Source: a bacterium
GTDB taxonomy: Bacteria > UBA8248
DNA: 64,000 nt
Reading direction: 5' to 3'
Assembly (NCBI GenBank): GCA_022825065.1
Contig: JAJDYR010000015.1
Coordinates: 138,315 to 202,314 of the forward strand
The notes beneath the pieces were generated by a model. It had not been told where the DNA came from. It saw nothing but the letters and a program-made list of their open reading frames with translations, and did no database searches. Position numbers and translations under genes: made by a program. This document shows, piece by piece, positions 24,491 to 33,672 of the stretch (positions are counted from its first letter, which is position 1; every line of letters begins with the position of its first letter).

Positions 24491-25954
24491 ATGCGGAATG
24501 CTCTTCATCCTTCAAAATTCAAATCGTTGGGCTCAACCTCCCTCATCATCACGATATTGTTTGGCCTGTCCTTGCTTCTCACGCCGATAACCGCCCAATC
24601 CGCAGTCAGTGCGGGGAAGCTGCCATCCCTGGCCGGGTTGGCGGAAAAATTAAGCCCAGCCGTGGTGAATATCAGTACGGAAGCAAAGGTGGAAGCGAGT
24701 TCAAGAGGTGAATTTCCTGGAGATTTGTGGAACGAATTTTTCAGGCGTTTTCATGAAGGACCTTTCCGCCGCGAACCTCGTGGCGGCTTGCGCCCACAAC
24801 CCAGACAGCAGAACATGGGCTCGGGCTTCATCGTGACTGATACCGGACTTATCGTAACGAATAATCACGTTGTCGAAAACGCATCAAAAATAACGGTCCG
24901 CTTCAACGACCAAAAGAAACGAAAAGCAAAGGTCGTGGGCCGCGACCCCCAAACCGACATCGCGCTACTCCAGGTAGAAACGAAACCCGGGGATACTTTC
25001 ACCGCGGTAAAGCTCGGGGACAGCGAAAAACTTCGCGTGGGCGATTGGGTTATGGCCATAGGAAATCCTTTCGGATTATCCCACACGGTGACGGCCGGAA
25101 TCGTGAGCGCCAAAGGGCGCGTCATCGGCTCTAGCCGATTCGATAATTTTATTCAAACCGACGCCTCCATCAATCCGGGAAACAGTGGCGGGCCCCTCTT
25201 CGATTTAAAAGGAAACGTCGTGGGCATCAACACCGCAATTTTCAGCAGAGGCGGCGGTAATATCGGTATTGGTTTCGCCATACCGATCAATATAGCGAAG
25301 AAACTGCTTCCCCAGCTTCGCAAGGGAGTGGTTACCCGTGGATTTCTGGGCGTATCCATTCAACCCGTCAATGAAAATCTGGCAAAAGAATTAAGCCTGA
25401 AAGAAACCCGGGGCGCTCTGGTCTCTAACGTGATCGAAAATGCGCCTGCAGAAAAAGCCGGCATTAAAAGGGGCGACGTGATCGTAAGCATAAATGAGAG
25501 AAATATTGAAAACCCCCGTCAACTCTCCCTTGCCGCGGCCGACCTGGAACCGGGCTCTACCGCTAAAATCGGCATCGTACGGGACGGCAAAAAACATGAC
25601 ATCAAAATTCAAGTCGGCAAGTTGCCAGGATCGACGGAGGAACTGGCGAAAGCATCAAAACCCGCACTTCAGAAAAAACTGGGCATCGAGGGGCAAAACC
25701 TGACTCCTGAAATCAGAAAGCAGATTGGGGCAAAAGCCAAGAAAGGCGTTGTCATCTCCAACGTATTGCCGGATAGTCCCGCAGCTGTGGCCGGTTTACG
25801 CCGGGGTGACGTCATTGTGGAAGCCAACCGCAAAGCGATTGCCAATACGAACCAGTTGCGAGAAGCGCTGAAAAAAGCAGAAAACAAAGGAAATTTGCTG
25901 GTAGTCGAGCGGCGCGGCACGACTTTCTACGTGGCGCTGGAAGGAAAGGGGTAA
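24491..25954 (+). CDS. Do/HtrA-type periplasmic serine protease with two PDZ domains
   Basis: A 487-residue DegP/DegQ-like protease. The signal peptide has SLIITILFGLSLLL followed by a cleavage region at AQSAVSA. The trypsin-like triad is His126 (VTNNHVV), Asp156 (DPQTDIALL) and Ser232 (NPGNSGGP). Two PDZ domains follow (GFLGVSIQPV at about 285 and KKGVVISNVLPDSPAAVAGL at about 415). It degrades or refolds damaged envelope proteins. GAAGGG lies before the ATG. Base composition here is lower in GC than in hyuAB. It is two bases from the next gene, so envelope quality control is co-transcribed with a nucleotide cyclase-like gene. Confidence 0.93.
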   Translation: MRNALHPSKFKSLGSTSLIITILFGLSLLLTPITAQSAVSAGKLPSLAGLAEKLSPAVVNISTEAKVEASSRGEFPGDLWNEFFRRFHEGPFRREPRGGLRPQPRQQNMGSGFIVTDTGLIVTNNHVVENASKITVRFNDQKKRKAKVVGRDPQTDIALLQVETKPGDTFTAVKLGDSEKLRVGDWVMAIGNPFGLSHTVTAGIVSAKGRVIGSSRFDNFIQTDASINPGNSGGPLFDLKGNVVGINTAIFSRGGGNIGIGFAIPINIAKKLLPQLRKGVVTRGFLGVSIQPVNENLAKELSLKETRGALVSNVIENAPAEKAGIKRGDVIVSINERNIENPRQLSLAAADLEPGSTAKIGIVRDGKKHDIKIQVGKLPGSTEELAKASKPALQKKLGIEGQNLTPEIRKQIGAKAKKGVVISNVLPDSPAAVAGLRRGDVIVEANRKAIANTNQLREALKKAENKGNLLVVERRGTTFYVALEGKG

Positions 25955-25956
25955 AG

Positions 25957-26880
25957 GTGAGAGCAGCGATCGAAAAACAAGCCGGCCTCAGTGAAAGCAT
26001 CATCGCCGCGGCTTCGCAAATCTGCAACGAACTGGAGGCCAAGGCCGTTTTCATTCACGCGGACGCGATGAAGGATCTGGACGCCTTGATGGATCTCCCC
26101 GTCGGCGTGGAGCATTTCACCACCACTTGCTCCCCCGATCTCTACGAGGAATTGGAAAAACGGGATTGCAAGGTATTGCAATTGCCCGCCTTGTCCCTGA
26201 ACCGTATCGACATCATCAAGATGGGCGTTGTAATCGCCTTGAGCGAAGGCTCCATCACGCAGAACGACACCGTGGTTTGCCTCTCGGGTTTGCCCGAGAA
26301 CGAAGAAATCGACACGCTCATGGTGTTTCATCTGGACCGCGAAAAAGAAATGCTCCAGACATCGGAAACACAAAGCGCCGTTGATGGCGTAGACCCGAAA
26401 GTGTTTGAAACAGTTCTGTCGCTCGCTCTCGAACTCGGCGCCGAAGGGCGGGAGGGAAAACCTCGCGGCGCGCTTTTCGTTCTGGGAGACCATGATCTCG
26501 TGCTGCAGTATTCACGCCAACTCGTCATCAATCCCTTTCATGGATACCCGGAAGAGCAAAGAAACATCATGGACCCGGCCCTGCGCGAAACCATCAAGGA
26601 GTTCAGCGCTATCGACGGCGCATTCGTCATTCGAGGAGACGGGATCATCGAAGCCGCCGGCAGACACCTGAACGCGGCGCCCGAGAATGATTTGCCCCCG
26701 GGGCTGGGTTCGCGTCATATGGCCGGAGCGGGTATAACGGAAGTAAGCACGGCCATATCGTTCGCTATCAGCGAATCGACGGGAGGTGTTACCATATTGA
26801 AGGATGGCAAGGTATTCATGCAGATCAGCAAGTCGCAGCCTGCCAAAATATCCACGAAGGGAAAAGGCAAAAAGAAATAG
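25957..26880 (+). CDS. Diadenylate-cyclase-like protein (DacZ-type domain order)
   Basis: A 307-residue protein starting at GTG 25957, behind AAGGGG. Residues 1-150 look like a pyruvate-kinase-C-like alpha/beta domain. Residues 165-295 look like the DisA_N diadenylate cyclase domain: DGAFVIRGDGIIEAAGRHL around Asp220-Gly-Ala, then GLGSRHMAGAGITE at 249-262 and SESTGG. This domain order is that of archaeal DacZ rather than bacterial DisA or CdaA. The usual RHR motif reads RHM here, so activity is uncertain. If active it makes c-di-AMP from ATP in the cytoplasm. The C-terminus is lysine-rich. Confidence 0.72.
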   Translation: MRAAIEKQAGLSESIIAAASQICNELEAKAVFIHADAMKDLDALMDLPVGVEHFTTTCSPDLYEELEKRDCKVLQLPALSLNRIDIIKMGVVIALSEGSITQNDTVVCLSGLPENEEIDTLMVFHLDREKEMLQTSETQSAVDGVDPKVFETVLSLALELGAEGREGKPRGALFVLGDHDLVLQYSRQLVINPFHGYPEEQRNIMDPALRETIKEFSAIDGAFVIRGDGIIEAAGRHLNAAPENDLPPGLGSRHMAGAGITEVSTAISFAISESTGGVTILKDGKVFMQISKSQPAKISTKGKGKKK

Positions 26881-26911
26881 CCGTTGTTCTAATGGTTGGG
26901 AGAAAGCAGTC

Positions 26912-27019
26912 ATGGTGTACGGAAAACTTTTCGGATTGTTGGCCCTCATCATCGGTGGAATCCTGGGCTTGAGCACGCTTATCCTGATGCTCGACTTAAT
27001 CGGCCTCTCGATTTTTTAA
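26912..27019 (+). CDS. Small membrane protein, 35 residues
   Basis: An ATG at 26912 with GGGAGAAAG upstream opens a 35-residue frame that is almost wholly hydrophobic (GLLALIIGGILGLSTLILML). It is one predicted membrane helix with a short N-terminal VYGK. It lies between the cyclase-like gene and a methyltransferase gene on the same strand, 31 and 21 bases away. Composition and ribosome site support translation; no homologue is recognised. Confidence 0.5.
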   Translation: MVYGKLFGLLALIIGGILGLSTLILMLDLIGLSIF

Positions 27020-27040
27020 GACCGGCTCACAGCCCGTTTC

Positions 27041-27793
27041 ATGCAACCCGACTTATTCGAGCGTTTCAAACACAATCACTTCCTCGCTCCCATATCGGTA
27101 GATACTCTCAAAAAGATTGGCGAGCACATCGGCTTGTCGGCGGATCTTCTGGTGTTCGACGCATCGTGCGGCAAGGGAGGAAGCGTCATTTCACTCGCGC
27201 GGATGTTCGGGTGTTCGGCAATCGGCCTCGACGATCGCCCCGAGTTCGTGGAAGATGGAAGGCGGCGAATTTTATTCGAAGACCTGTCCCATCTCATCGA
27301 TTTGCTGACGCATTCGGGCGATGATTTTCCCTTCGACGACGGTTACTTCGATCTGGCGCTTTTGTGCGGACCCGCTTACCCCTCGGGCAGCGCAAGCAAG
27401 CTAAGGAGTTTAACCCGGATAGTGAAGCCCGGGGGATGGGTCGCCTTCTCCGGTCTGGTCTGGAAACCCGAAGATGAAGACGTCGATTCCGAGCGACTGG
27501 CGAACTGGCTCGACGCCTACCTGCCCTGCGAACCGATTGACGTGGAGGAATTCCGGGGCCACCTTACGGAACAGGGATATGACGTTGAATTCGTGGAGTA
27601 CGAATCGGAAACCGCCTGGGAATCCTTTCTGGCCCCCCAAGCGCGTTCCATTATCGAGAACCGGCTTGAATATGCGGATTCACGCGAAGCCCAGAACGTA
27701 CTGGACAGCTGGCAGCAAGACCTCGAGGTCTACCACGACGGCGGCGGAAAGCAGATTCTCGGCTACGCCACTTTTTTGCTGAGCAGCCCATGA
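27041..27793 (+). CDS. Class I SAM-dependent methyltransferase-like protein
   Basis: A 250-residue protein with VFDASCGKGGSVISLAR as motif I, IGLDDRPEF as the acidic loop, DDGYFDLALLCG and IVKPGGWVAFSG as later motifs. This is the Methyltransf_11 fold. The motif I variant ASCGKGG and the C-terminal portion (after about residue 150, rich in Glu and Tyr) are not those of a named enzyme. The ATG has no obvious strong ribosome site, consistent with coupling to the small upstream gene. Substrate unknown. Confidence 0.75.
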   Translation: MQPDLFERFKHNHFLAPISVDTLKKIGEHIGLSADLLVFDASCGKGGSVISLARMFGCSAIGLDDRPEFVEDGRRRILFEDLSHLIDLLTHSGDDFPFDDGYFDLALLCGPAYPSGSASKLRSLTRIVKPGGWVAFSGLVWKPEDEDVDSERLANWLDAYLPCEPIDVEEFRGHLTEQGYDVEFVEYESETAWESFLAPQARSIIENRLEYADSREAQNVLDSWQQDLEVYHDGGGKQILGYATFLLSSP

Positions 27794-27975
27794 GGGAAAT
27801 CGAACGCCCGCGCCCGCAAGAGCCGGGTGGATGGCCGGTTACTCCCGGGGGAACCGGCTCTTATCCTGTGCCCGCGGAAAATTCCGGCGGCGCGGGTTTG
27901 ACGAGCGGGCCGCCCGTGGTGTTTTCTCTCGATTCAAGACGCATTAACGGACACACGGACGAGGAGTGCGAATGA
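27790..27975 (+). CDS. Doubtful 61-residue reading frame before gatA
   Basis: The ATG overlaps the stop of the upstream methyltransferase (ATGA) and the frame ends just inside gatA. The peptide is rich in Pro and Gly ([18 protein letters not shown]) and resembles no known protein. It is not GatC, which would be expected here. It may be a leader or non-coding DNA. Confidence 0.2.
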   Translation: MREIERPRPQEPGGWPVTPGGTGSYPVPAENSGGAGLTSGPPVVFSLDSRRINGHTDEECE

Positions 27976-29444
27976 ACGAACTGCTTCAACTCGGCATCGC
28001 GGAAATCCTGGAGAACCTGAGAGCAAGGGAATTCAGCGCGGAGGAACTGACCAAGGCTTATCTCGAACGCATCGGCGAGACGGAGGAGAGAGTGCGCGCC
28101 TATTTGAGCGTTCTCGAGGACGAGGCCATCGGCGCCGCCCGCGCCGCCGATGCGAAAATCGGCGCCGGAGATGATGATTCTCCCCTTCTGGGAATCCCCG
28201 TAGCCGTAAAAGACCTTCTGTGCATGAAGGGTACCAAGACCACTTGCGCTTCCCGGTTCCTGGAGAATTTCGAAGCCCCGTATGACGCCACCGTCGTGGC
28301 CCGGTTGAAGAAGGCGGGGGCGGTCATACTCGGCAAATTGAACATGGACGAATTCGCCATGGGTTCATCGTGCGAGCAGAGCGCGTTCGGACCGACCCAC
28401 AACCCATGGAACCTGAAAACCATCCCGGGAGGAAGCAGCGGGGGGTCAGCCGCCGCGGTTGCGGTGCGGTCCTGTGTCGTCTCTCTGGGTTCGGATACCG
28501 GGGGCTCCATACGCCAGCCGGCCGCCTGCTGCGGTGTCGTGGGCATGAAGCCCACTTACGGACGAATTTCGCGCTATGGTCTCATCGCCTTCGCCAGTTC
28601 TCTGGACCAGATCGGGCCTTTTGCGAATAACATTCAGGACGCGGCCATTTTGCTGGGCGCCGTTAGCGGTCACGACCCTCGTGATTCCACTTCAGCCGAT
28701 GAACCGGTTCCTGATTACACAGATGACTTGGAGGCCGGAGTTGATAGCATGAAGATCGGCATTCCCAAAGAATACTTCATCGAGGGGATGGACCCTGAGG
28801 TCGAGACAGCGGTCCGGGAGGCGATTGCCGTCTTCGAGGAGCAAGGAGCGGAAATTCATGAAATTTCTCTCCCTCACACCGAATATGCCTTGCCTGTCTA
28901 TTACATCCTCGCGCCCGCAGAGGCGAGCAGCAACCTGGCGCGTTACGACGGGGTCCGCTTTGGTGTGCGCAAAAAGGGGGATTCCACATTCGGTTCATTA
29001 TTCGGCATGTATGCAGCCAGCCGGGAAAACGGCTTTGGTGACGAAGTAAAACGCCGAATCATGCTTGGTACCTATGCGCTGTCTTCCGGATATTACGACG
29101 CTTTCTATACGAAAGCGCAAAAGGTCCGTACACTCATTTGCCAGGATTTCAAGGCCGCGTTCGAAAATGTCGATGTAGTCTTATCGGCCACGGCCCCGAC
29201 TCCCGCTTTCGAGATTGGTGAGCGCCTCGATGATCCCATCAGCATGTATCTGTCCGATATTTTAACGATACCTTGTAACCTGGCCGGCCTTCCCGGCATC
29301 AGTCAGCCTTGCGGATTCACCTCGGGAGGGTTGCCGATTGGGCTTCAATTGGTCGGGAAGCCATTTGCTGAAAAAACGATTCTTCAAGCGGCGGCGACGT
29401 TCGAAAGAGCAACAACGCATCACGAAGCGCTCCCGCCGCTTTGA
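27972..29444 (+). CDS. gatA: Glu-tRNA(Gln)/Asp-tRNA(Asn) amidotransferase subunit A
   Basis: A 490-residue amidase-signature protein. The Ser-cisSer-Lys centre is visible as [10 protein letters not shown] (Lys), [14 protein letters not shown] and [16 protein letters not shown] features [24 protein letters not shown] and PKEYF follow. It frees ammonia from glutamine for transfer onto misacylated tRNA. The ATG at 27972 has GAGGAG six bases upstream; a GTG at 27966 in the same frame is less likely. gatB follows after 22 bases. No gatC is adjacent. Confidence 0.96.
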   Translation: MNELLQLGIAEILENLRAREFSAEELTKAYLERIGETEERVRAYLSVLEDEAIGAARAADAKIGAGDDDSPLLGIPVAVKDLLCMKGTKTTCASRFLENFEAPYDATVVARLKKAGAVILGKLNMDEFAMGSSCEQSAFGPTHNPWNLKTIPGGSSGGSAAAVAVRSCVVSLGSDTGGSIRQPAACCGVVGMKPTYGRISRYGLIAFASSLDQIGPFANNIQDAAILLGAVSGHDPRDSTSADEPVPDYTDDLEAGVDSMKIGIPKEYFIEGMDPEVETAVREAIAVFEEQGAEIHEISLPHTEYALPVYYILAPAEASSNLARYDGVRFGVRKKGDSTFGSLFGMYAASRENGFGDEVKRRIMLGTYALSSGYYDAFYTKAQKVRTLICQDFKAAFENVDVVLSATAPTPAFEIGERLDDPISMYLSDILTIPCNLAGLPGISQPCGFTSGGLPIGLQLVGKPFAEKTILQAAATFERATTHHEALPPL

Positions 29445-29466
29445 GCCATATGAACGATAGAGGGAG

Positions 29467-30918
29467 ATGATGGCATACGAAACGGTTATCGGCCTTGAAG
29501 TACATGCCCAGTTGAATACGAAAAGTAAAATATTCTGCGCCTCGAGCGCCGCATTCGGGGGGGACCCGAATGAGCACACTTGCACGGTAGACCTCGGACT
29601 GCCCGGTGTCTTGCCGGTTCTGAACCGGCAGGTCATCGAATACACCCTGAGGCTCGGGCTGGCCGTCGGGGCGGATATCGCGCCGGTCTGCCGGTTCGCC
29701 CGTAAACATTATTTCTATCCAGACCTCCCCAAGGGATATCAAATCTCTCAATACGAAGAGCCCATCTGCACGGGGGGATGCGTTCATTTCGCAACCAGGG
29801 ACGGACGGGACGTGAGCATCAACCTCACGAGAATCCATATGGAAGAAGACGCCGGTAAGCTGATTCATGGCGACGAACTGGGAGATCCGGAACATTCTTA
29901 TTCCGATCTGAACCGAGCCGGCGTGCCGTTGCTCGAAATCGTTTCGGAGCCGGAACTCAGAAACCCCGAGGACGCCGAATCCTATATGCGGAAACTCAGG
30001 ACCCTGGTGCGCTATCTGGGCATATCCGACGGCAACATGCAGGAAGGCAGCCTGCGTTGCGACGCCAACATCTCCCTCCGGCCGCAAGGGTCGGAGAAAT
30101 TCGGCGAAAAGGTCGAAATCAAGAACATGAATTCTTTCAGGCACCTTCGGCGCGCGCTCGAGTACGAGGAAAAACGCCAGCGCGAAGTCCTGGATTCCGG
30201 CGGCGCCATCCATCAGGAGACCAGGCTGTGGGATGAATCCGCCGGCGTGACGCGGGGGATGCGATCGAAGGAATACGCGCATGATTACCGCTATTTCCCG
30301 GACCCCGATCTGGTGCCACTCACCGTGGATGCGAAATGGCTCGATGAAGTCCGTGCGCAACTGCCGGAGTTGCCCGATGCCAAAAGCAGACGCTTTCAGG
30401 AGGAGTTCGGCCTCCCCCGGTACGACGCGGATGTGCTGACGGCGGAGAAGGAGCTGGCCGCCTATTTCGACCAGGTCGTAGAAGCCGCCGGAAAAGAACG
30501 GGCCAAGGCGGCGAGTAACTGGGTAATGGGCGACGTGTTGCGCCTGTTGAACGAACGGAAAATCACCATCGAGGAATGCCCCGTAACGCCTGAGCGGCTG
30601 GCGAAAATGATCTCGCTCATCGACGACGGCACCATCAGCGGGAAGATCGCGAAATCCGTGTTCGACGAAATGGCGGAGAGCGGACAGGACCCCGAGACCA
30701 TCGTGGAGGAGAAGGGGCTGAAACAAATCACCGACTCGAGCGCGATAGAGAGCGTCGTGGACGATGTGCTCGCGTCGAACCCCGAAGAAGTCGAAGCCTA
30801 CCGGGGCGGAAGAACGAAGCTCATGGGCTTTTTCGTCGGCCAGGCGATGAAGGCGACCGGGGGCAAGGCCAACCCCAAGGCTTTGCAGGAGATACTCCGG
30901 GAAAAACTGGGGAGCTGA
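29467..30918 (+). CDS. gatB: Glu-tRNA(Gln)/Asp-tRNA(Asn) amidotransferase subunit B
   Basis: A 483-residue GatB. YETVIGLEVHAQLNTKSKIFC begins the kinase-like domain, with LGLPGVLPVLNRQV, RKHYFYPDLPKGYQISQYEEP and RAGVPLLEIVSEP as family blocks. The C-terminal YqeY-like tail domain binds tRNA and ends ANPKALQEILREKL. It activates Glu-tRNA(Gln) or Asp-tRNA(Asn) with ATP for amidation. GAGGGAG precedes tandem ATGs at 29467 and 29470. This pathway implies that the organism lacks, or supplements, a direct glutaminyl- or asparaginyl-tRNA synthetase. Confidence 0.97.
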   Translation: MMAYETVIGLEVHAQLNTKSKIFCASSAAFGGDPNEHTCTVDLGLPGVLPVLNRQVIEYTLRLGLAVGADIAPVCRFARKHYFYPDLPKGYQISQYEEPICTGGCVHFATRDGRDVSINLTRIHMEEDAGKLIHGDELGDPEHSYSDLNRAGVPLLEIVSEPELRNPEDAESYMRKLRTLVRYLGISDGNMQEGSLRCDANISLRPQGSEKFGEKVEIKNMNSFRHLRRALEYEEKRQREVLDSGGAIHQETRLWDESAGVTRGMRSKEYAHDYRYFPDPDLVPLTVDAKWLDEVRAQLPELPDAKSRRFQEEFGLPRYDADVLTAEKELAAYFDQVVEAAGKERAKAASNWVMGDVLRLLNERKITIEECPVTPERLAKMISLIDDGTISGKIAKSVFDEMAESGQDPETIVEEKGLKQITDSSAIESVVDDVLASNPEEVEAYRGGRTKLMGFFVGQAMKATGGKANPKALQEILREKLGS

Positions 30919-30949
30919 CCCGGGAGGGCCTCCCGCCTTGAGGCTATTG

Positions 30950-31158
30950 AAATAATCCTGATTTCAGGGCATAGAGGGAACGCCCCTTTCGATTGGAAAA
31001 CCACCCCCCCCTACCCCCCCTTGTCAGGGGGGTATGAAAAGGCGATGCGCACCCGCCGGGCTGAGAGGGGTTTGCTCTTTCTTGCCCCCCTGACAAGGGG
31101 GGTAGGGGGGGGTGCCTTTATCCCCTGAGGAGAGGGGCTTTTTCAACGGCCCTCAAGG
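30950..31158. mobile_element. Mosaic inverted-repeat element, copy 3
   Basis: The core arms run 30996-31035 and 31083-31120, with the C-tract, CCTTGTCAGG palindrome and G-tract in mirrored order, around about 50 bases. Left flank: TATTGAAATAATCC followed by CGCCCCTTTCGATTGGAAAA. Right flank: TATCCCCTGAGGAGAGGGG followed by CTTTTTCAACGGCC. The outer flanks are diverged mirror images. It lies between convergent gatB and the amidohydrolase gene. Confidence 0.75.
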
Positions 31159-31204
31159 GGAGAGTGGTTCTTCCCATTTTTATCAGTGCCGATAACCCTC
31201 AGTA

Positions 31205-32080
31205 TTACGGCTCACCGAACCCGTACAGCGCGCAAGGGTTCTCCACCAGTATCTTCCGGCGCACCCTCTCATCGGGCGCAAATTCCGCGAGAAGGTCCAT
31301 CAAATCGCCGTCGTTGGGAATCGCGGGCTTCACGTTCGTATGGGGCCAGTCCGTGCCCCACACCACCCGCTCGGGCGCGGCGTCGATCAGGGCGCGCGCC
31401 ACGGGGATGGCGTCTCGGTAGGGAAGTCCCAGCCTGGAAATCCGCTCGGCGCCGCTCAGCTTCACCCATGCGCTTCCGCTTTCGAGCAAACGCAGCAGCA
31501 TCTGGAAATCAGGGTGCGCCAGCGGCATATCCGCGGGGAAAAGACCCATGTGGTCGAAAACCGCGTCGACCGGCAATTTCCTTATCTCGGGCTTTAGTTC
31601 AGCCAACTGTTCGGCGTGTATGTGAAACTGCATGTGCCAGCCGAAACCTTTTATTCTGGCGGCCAGCTCACCCATCCGCTCGATTCCGCTTCTGCCGCCC
31701 GAGGCCGAGTTGATGCGCGCGCCCCGGACCCCCAGCCGGTTCAACTCGTCGAGCCTTTCTTCTGAGGCGTCCGCGTCCACCACGCCCACGCCCACGTAGC
31801 CCGGCCCCAGGACGCGGATCGCCTCGACCACTCTCGCGTTGTCCGCGCCGTAGGGGCTCGCCTGCACCACGACGCCCCGCTCGAGGCCCAGGATGCCGGC
31901 CATCTTTCGGTAGTCGCTCTCCAGCACCTGAGGAGGCGTGTAGCGCCTGGGCTCCGCGTAGGGGTAATCCGCTTCGGGCCCGAAGACGTGGAAATGACAA
32001 TCCGCCGCTCCTGCGGGAGCCTTGAAACTCGGCGGTTTCGTATCCGGGTCGGGCCCGGGGATGGTGGGCCGTGTCGTCAA
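31205..32080 (-). CDS. TIM-barrel amidohydrolase, LigI/dicarboxylate lactonase-like
   Basis: About 291 residues. AADCHFHVFGPEADYPYAEPR is the N-terminal metal-site strand with HxH-like spacing. FHMQ-like FGWHMQFHIH, DHMGLF and WGTDWPHTN are the later barrel motifs. This is the amidohydrolase-2 family, closest in pattern to 2-pyrone-4,6-dicarboxylate lactonase (LigI). The start is not certain: a TTG at 32080 with GAGGAC four bases upstream gives a normal family length, and no ATG is available between the preceding gene and the conserved region. It probably opens a lactone in aromatic or sugar acid breakdown. Confidence 0.8.
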   Translation of the reverse strand: MTTRPTIPGPDPDTKPPSFKAPAGAADCHFHVFGPEADYPYAEPRRYTPPQVLESDYRKMAGILGLERGVVVQASPYGADNARVVEAIRVLGPGYVGVGVVDADASEERLDELNRLGVRGARINSASGGRSGIERMGELAARIKGFGWHMQFHIHAEQLAELKPEIRKLPVDAVFDHMGLFPADMPLAHPDFQMLLRLLESGSAWVKLSGAERISRLGLPYRDAIPVARALIDAAPERVVWGTDWPHTNVKPAIPNDGDLMDLLAEFAPDERVRRKILVENPCALYGFGEP

Positions 32081-32117
32081 GCGCGTCCTCGAATCTGGGT
32101 ATGGAACAGAGGAGAAC

Positions 32118-32588
32118 CTATTTTCTTTTCTTCTTGCGGTACGGCTTGTGGCACTGCGTACAGCTGTCCGACAGGGCGCTGAACGTCTTGAGAACGGCGC
32201 TTTTATCCTTCGCCTGAGCCGCCTTAGCGAGGCCTCTCGCGATCTGGGCCGAATCCCTGGCGATTTTCGTGTAATCGTCGAACCGGCTCCAGACCTCATT
32301 CTTGATCCGCGTCTTGCCGAAGGCGCTGCCCTTGGGGCTTAAATACGGAATCGCCGCCGAGAGCAGCGCGATTTCCTCCGCCGCCGCCGCGACGCGCTTG
32401 TAGTTCGCCTTTTTCGTATACACCTTGACCCGGCGCATCGCGCGGCTGATGCTCTTCATCGTGCGCACGCGCACCCTCTGCACCCCGCGCAGCGTCTGCT
32501 CGTCCTGGCCTGCGGAGAAAGAGGGGAGGAAAAACACCGCCATCAACACCACGCAACCCAGCGCGCACAACCATCTCCCGATTCGCAT
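32118..32588 (-). CDS. Cytochrome c'/c-556-like haem protein
   Basis: A 156-residue periplasmic protein. The signal peptide has LCALGCVVLMAVFFLPSFSAG. The rest is alpha-helical and ends with C143-TQ-C146-H147 in DSCTQCHKPYR. A single C-terminal CxxCH is the mark of the four-helix cytochrome c' family. The C-terminus is very basic (RKKKRK). The ATG at 32588 has GAGGAG upstream, and a GTG two codons before it overlaps that site. It may carry electrons or bind gases such as NO. It lies 38 bases upstream of the amidohydrolase gene. Confidence 0.8.
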   Translation of the reverse strand: MRIGRWLCALGCVVLMAVFFLPSFSAGQDEQTLRGVQRVRVRTMKSISRAMRRVKVYTKKANYKRVAAAAEEIALLSAAIPYLSPKGSAFGKTRIKNEVWSRFDDYTKIARDSAQIARGLAKAAQAKDKSAVLKTFSALSDSCTQCHKPYRKKKRK

Positions 32589-33390
32589 ATCCACTCCTCA
32601 CCGGCGGCCGCCGCCTCATCCCGAGAATCCCCCATAGTAAAAAGGGGCTTCCCGGGTGTCAATCCAGAGGGATATTTTAGCTTAACTCCATATAAATCAA
32701 CGAGATAATTTTTCATTTATTTACCGGAAAACATCGTGAATTTATCTAAATTTATCCAATTTTATCTAATTTTACCGAAATTTCCGGAAATTCCCTTCGG
32801 CCGCATCCGGCGGAGGCGGGAGACGAACCGCGCGCGGGGAGCGAGCGTCTGACGCGGCCGGGAAAGGAGCGTTCGCGCTTCCCGCCTCACCCCGAACCGC
32901 CCCGTCCATTTTCTCCCTCCCCGAATCGCGGAGAACACGCTCTCGCCCGCGCGCGGGGGATTCTCGCCCATCCGGACGAAAACCCGGATACGCCAATTGC
33001 GGGGAAATGCGCGCTCAAACCCGAGCGGGGAGGGGTTGTTGAAAAGGTTCCCAAGGGAAATGCGCCGCCCTTGCGCGTCATACCTTCCCATCCCGAACAG
33101 GTCCGCCGAACTGCTCTGAAGAGTTCCTCCTTCATCAGTCGGAATTCACCCCACCCTCATCCCGAGTAGGCGCGCTCGCGCGCCGTATCGAGGGAGCGCG
33201 CCCTTCGATACGCGGCTCCGCCGCTACTCAGGGTGAGGAGTGTCGGAGAACGGCGGAGCCTGCCCCGAGCGAAGTCGAGGGAGCCTGTCCTGAGCCTGTC
33301 GAAGGGCCGCTACTCAGGGTGAGGTCGATGAGGCGGTCAGGCGAGACGAGTGTTTGACGCGACCGGGGAAGGAACGATTGCTTTGGGTTC
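32589..33390. other. Gene-free repeat-rich region
   Basis: No gene is supported over about 800 bases. 32707-32757 is an AT-rich segment that resembles 22311-22370 inverted. About 33028-33045 has GGGGTTGTTGAAAAGG, an isolated element end. 33150-33335 holds a unit of the CCTTCGACAGGCTCAGGACA family in inverted order. A GACGCGACCGGGGAAGGAACG unit occurs at about 33356-33376. Confidence 0.6.
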
Positions 33391-33537
33391 GGCTTCGCTC
33401 GTCACCCCGGAGCGGTTTCATCCGGCGTCCCGTAGGGGCGGTTCGCGAACCGCCCTGATTTGGGGATGAGGAAACAATTCCGACATTAAGGCGAAATATC
33501 CACGGTGTATTCTGGAATAAATGGGTCAATTCCAACC
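33391..33537. repeat. 147-bp direct repeat, left copy
   Basis: It is identical to 35506-35652 at 143 of 147 positions with no gaps. It begins GGCTTCGC and ends TCAATTCCAACC. It contains a GGCGGTTCGCGAACCGCC palindrome in its middle and the segment AAGGCGAAATATCCACGG. The two copies enclose exactly the ATPase and DUF4276-like genes. A more diverged partial copy is at about 36758-36850. Confidence 0.9.
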
Positions 33538-33672
33538 GGTAAGCGAGAAATTACCGGGTGGGGCGCGCGGCGATTGTGAACCGCGCGGCGGGTGGGTTAT
33601 ACGTTCGCGTATGCTATCCTGTTCCTGAAAATGCTTGTCATTCAGCCGGGACGAACCTGGGGAGAGCAGACC

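Noticed and set aside
27790..27975. gatC
   Set aside because: The frame is 61 residues of Pro/Gly-rich sequence without the helical GatC pattern.
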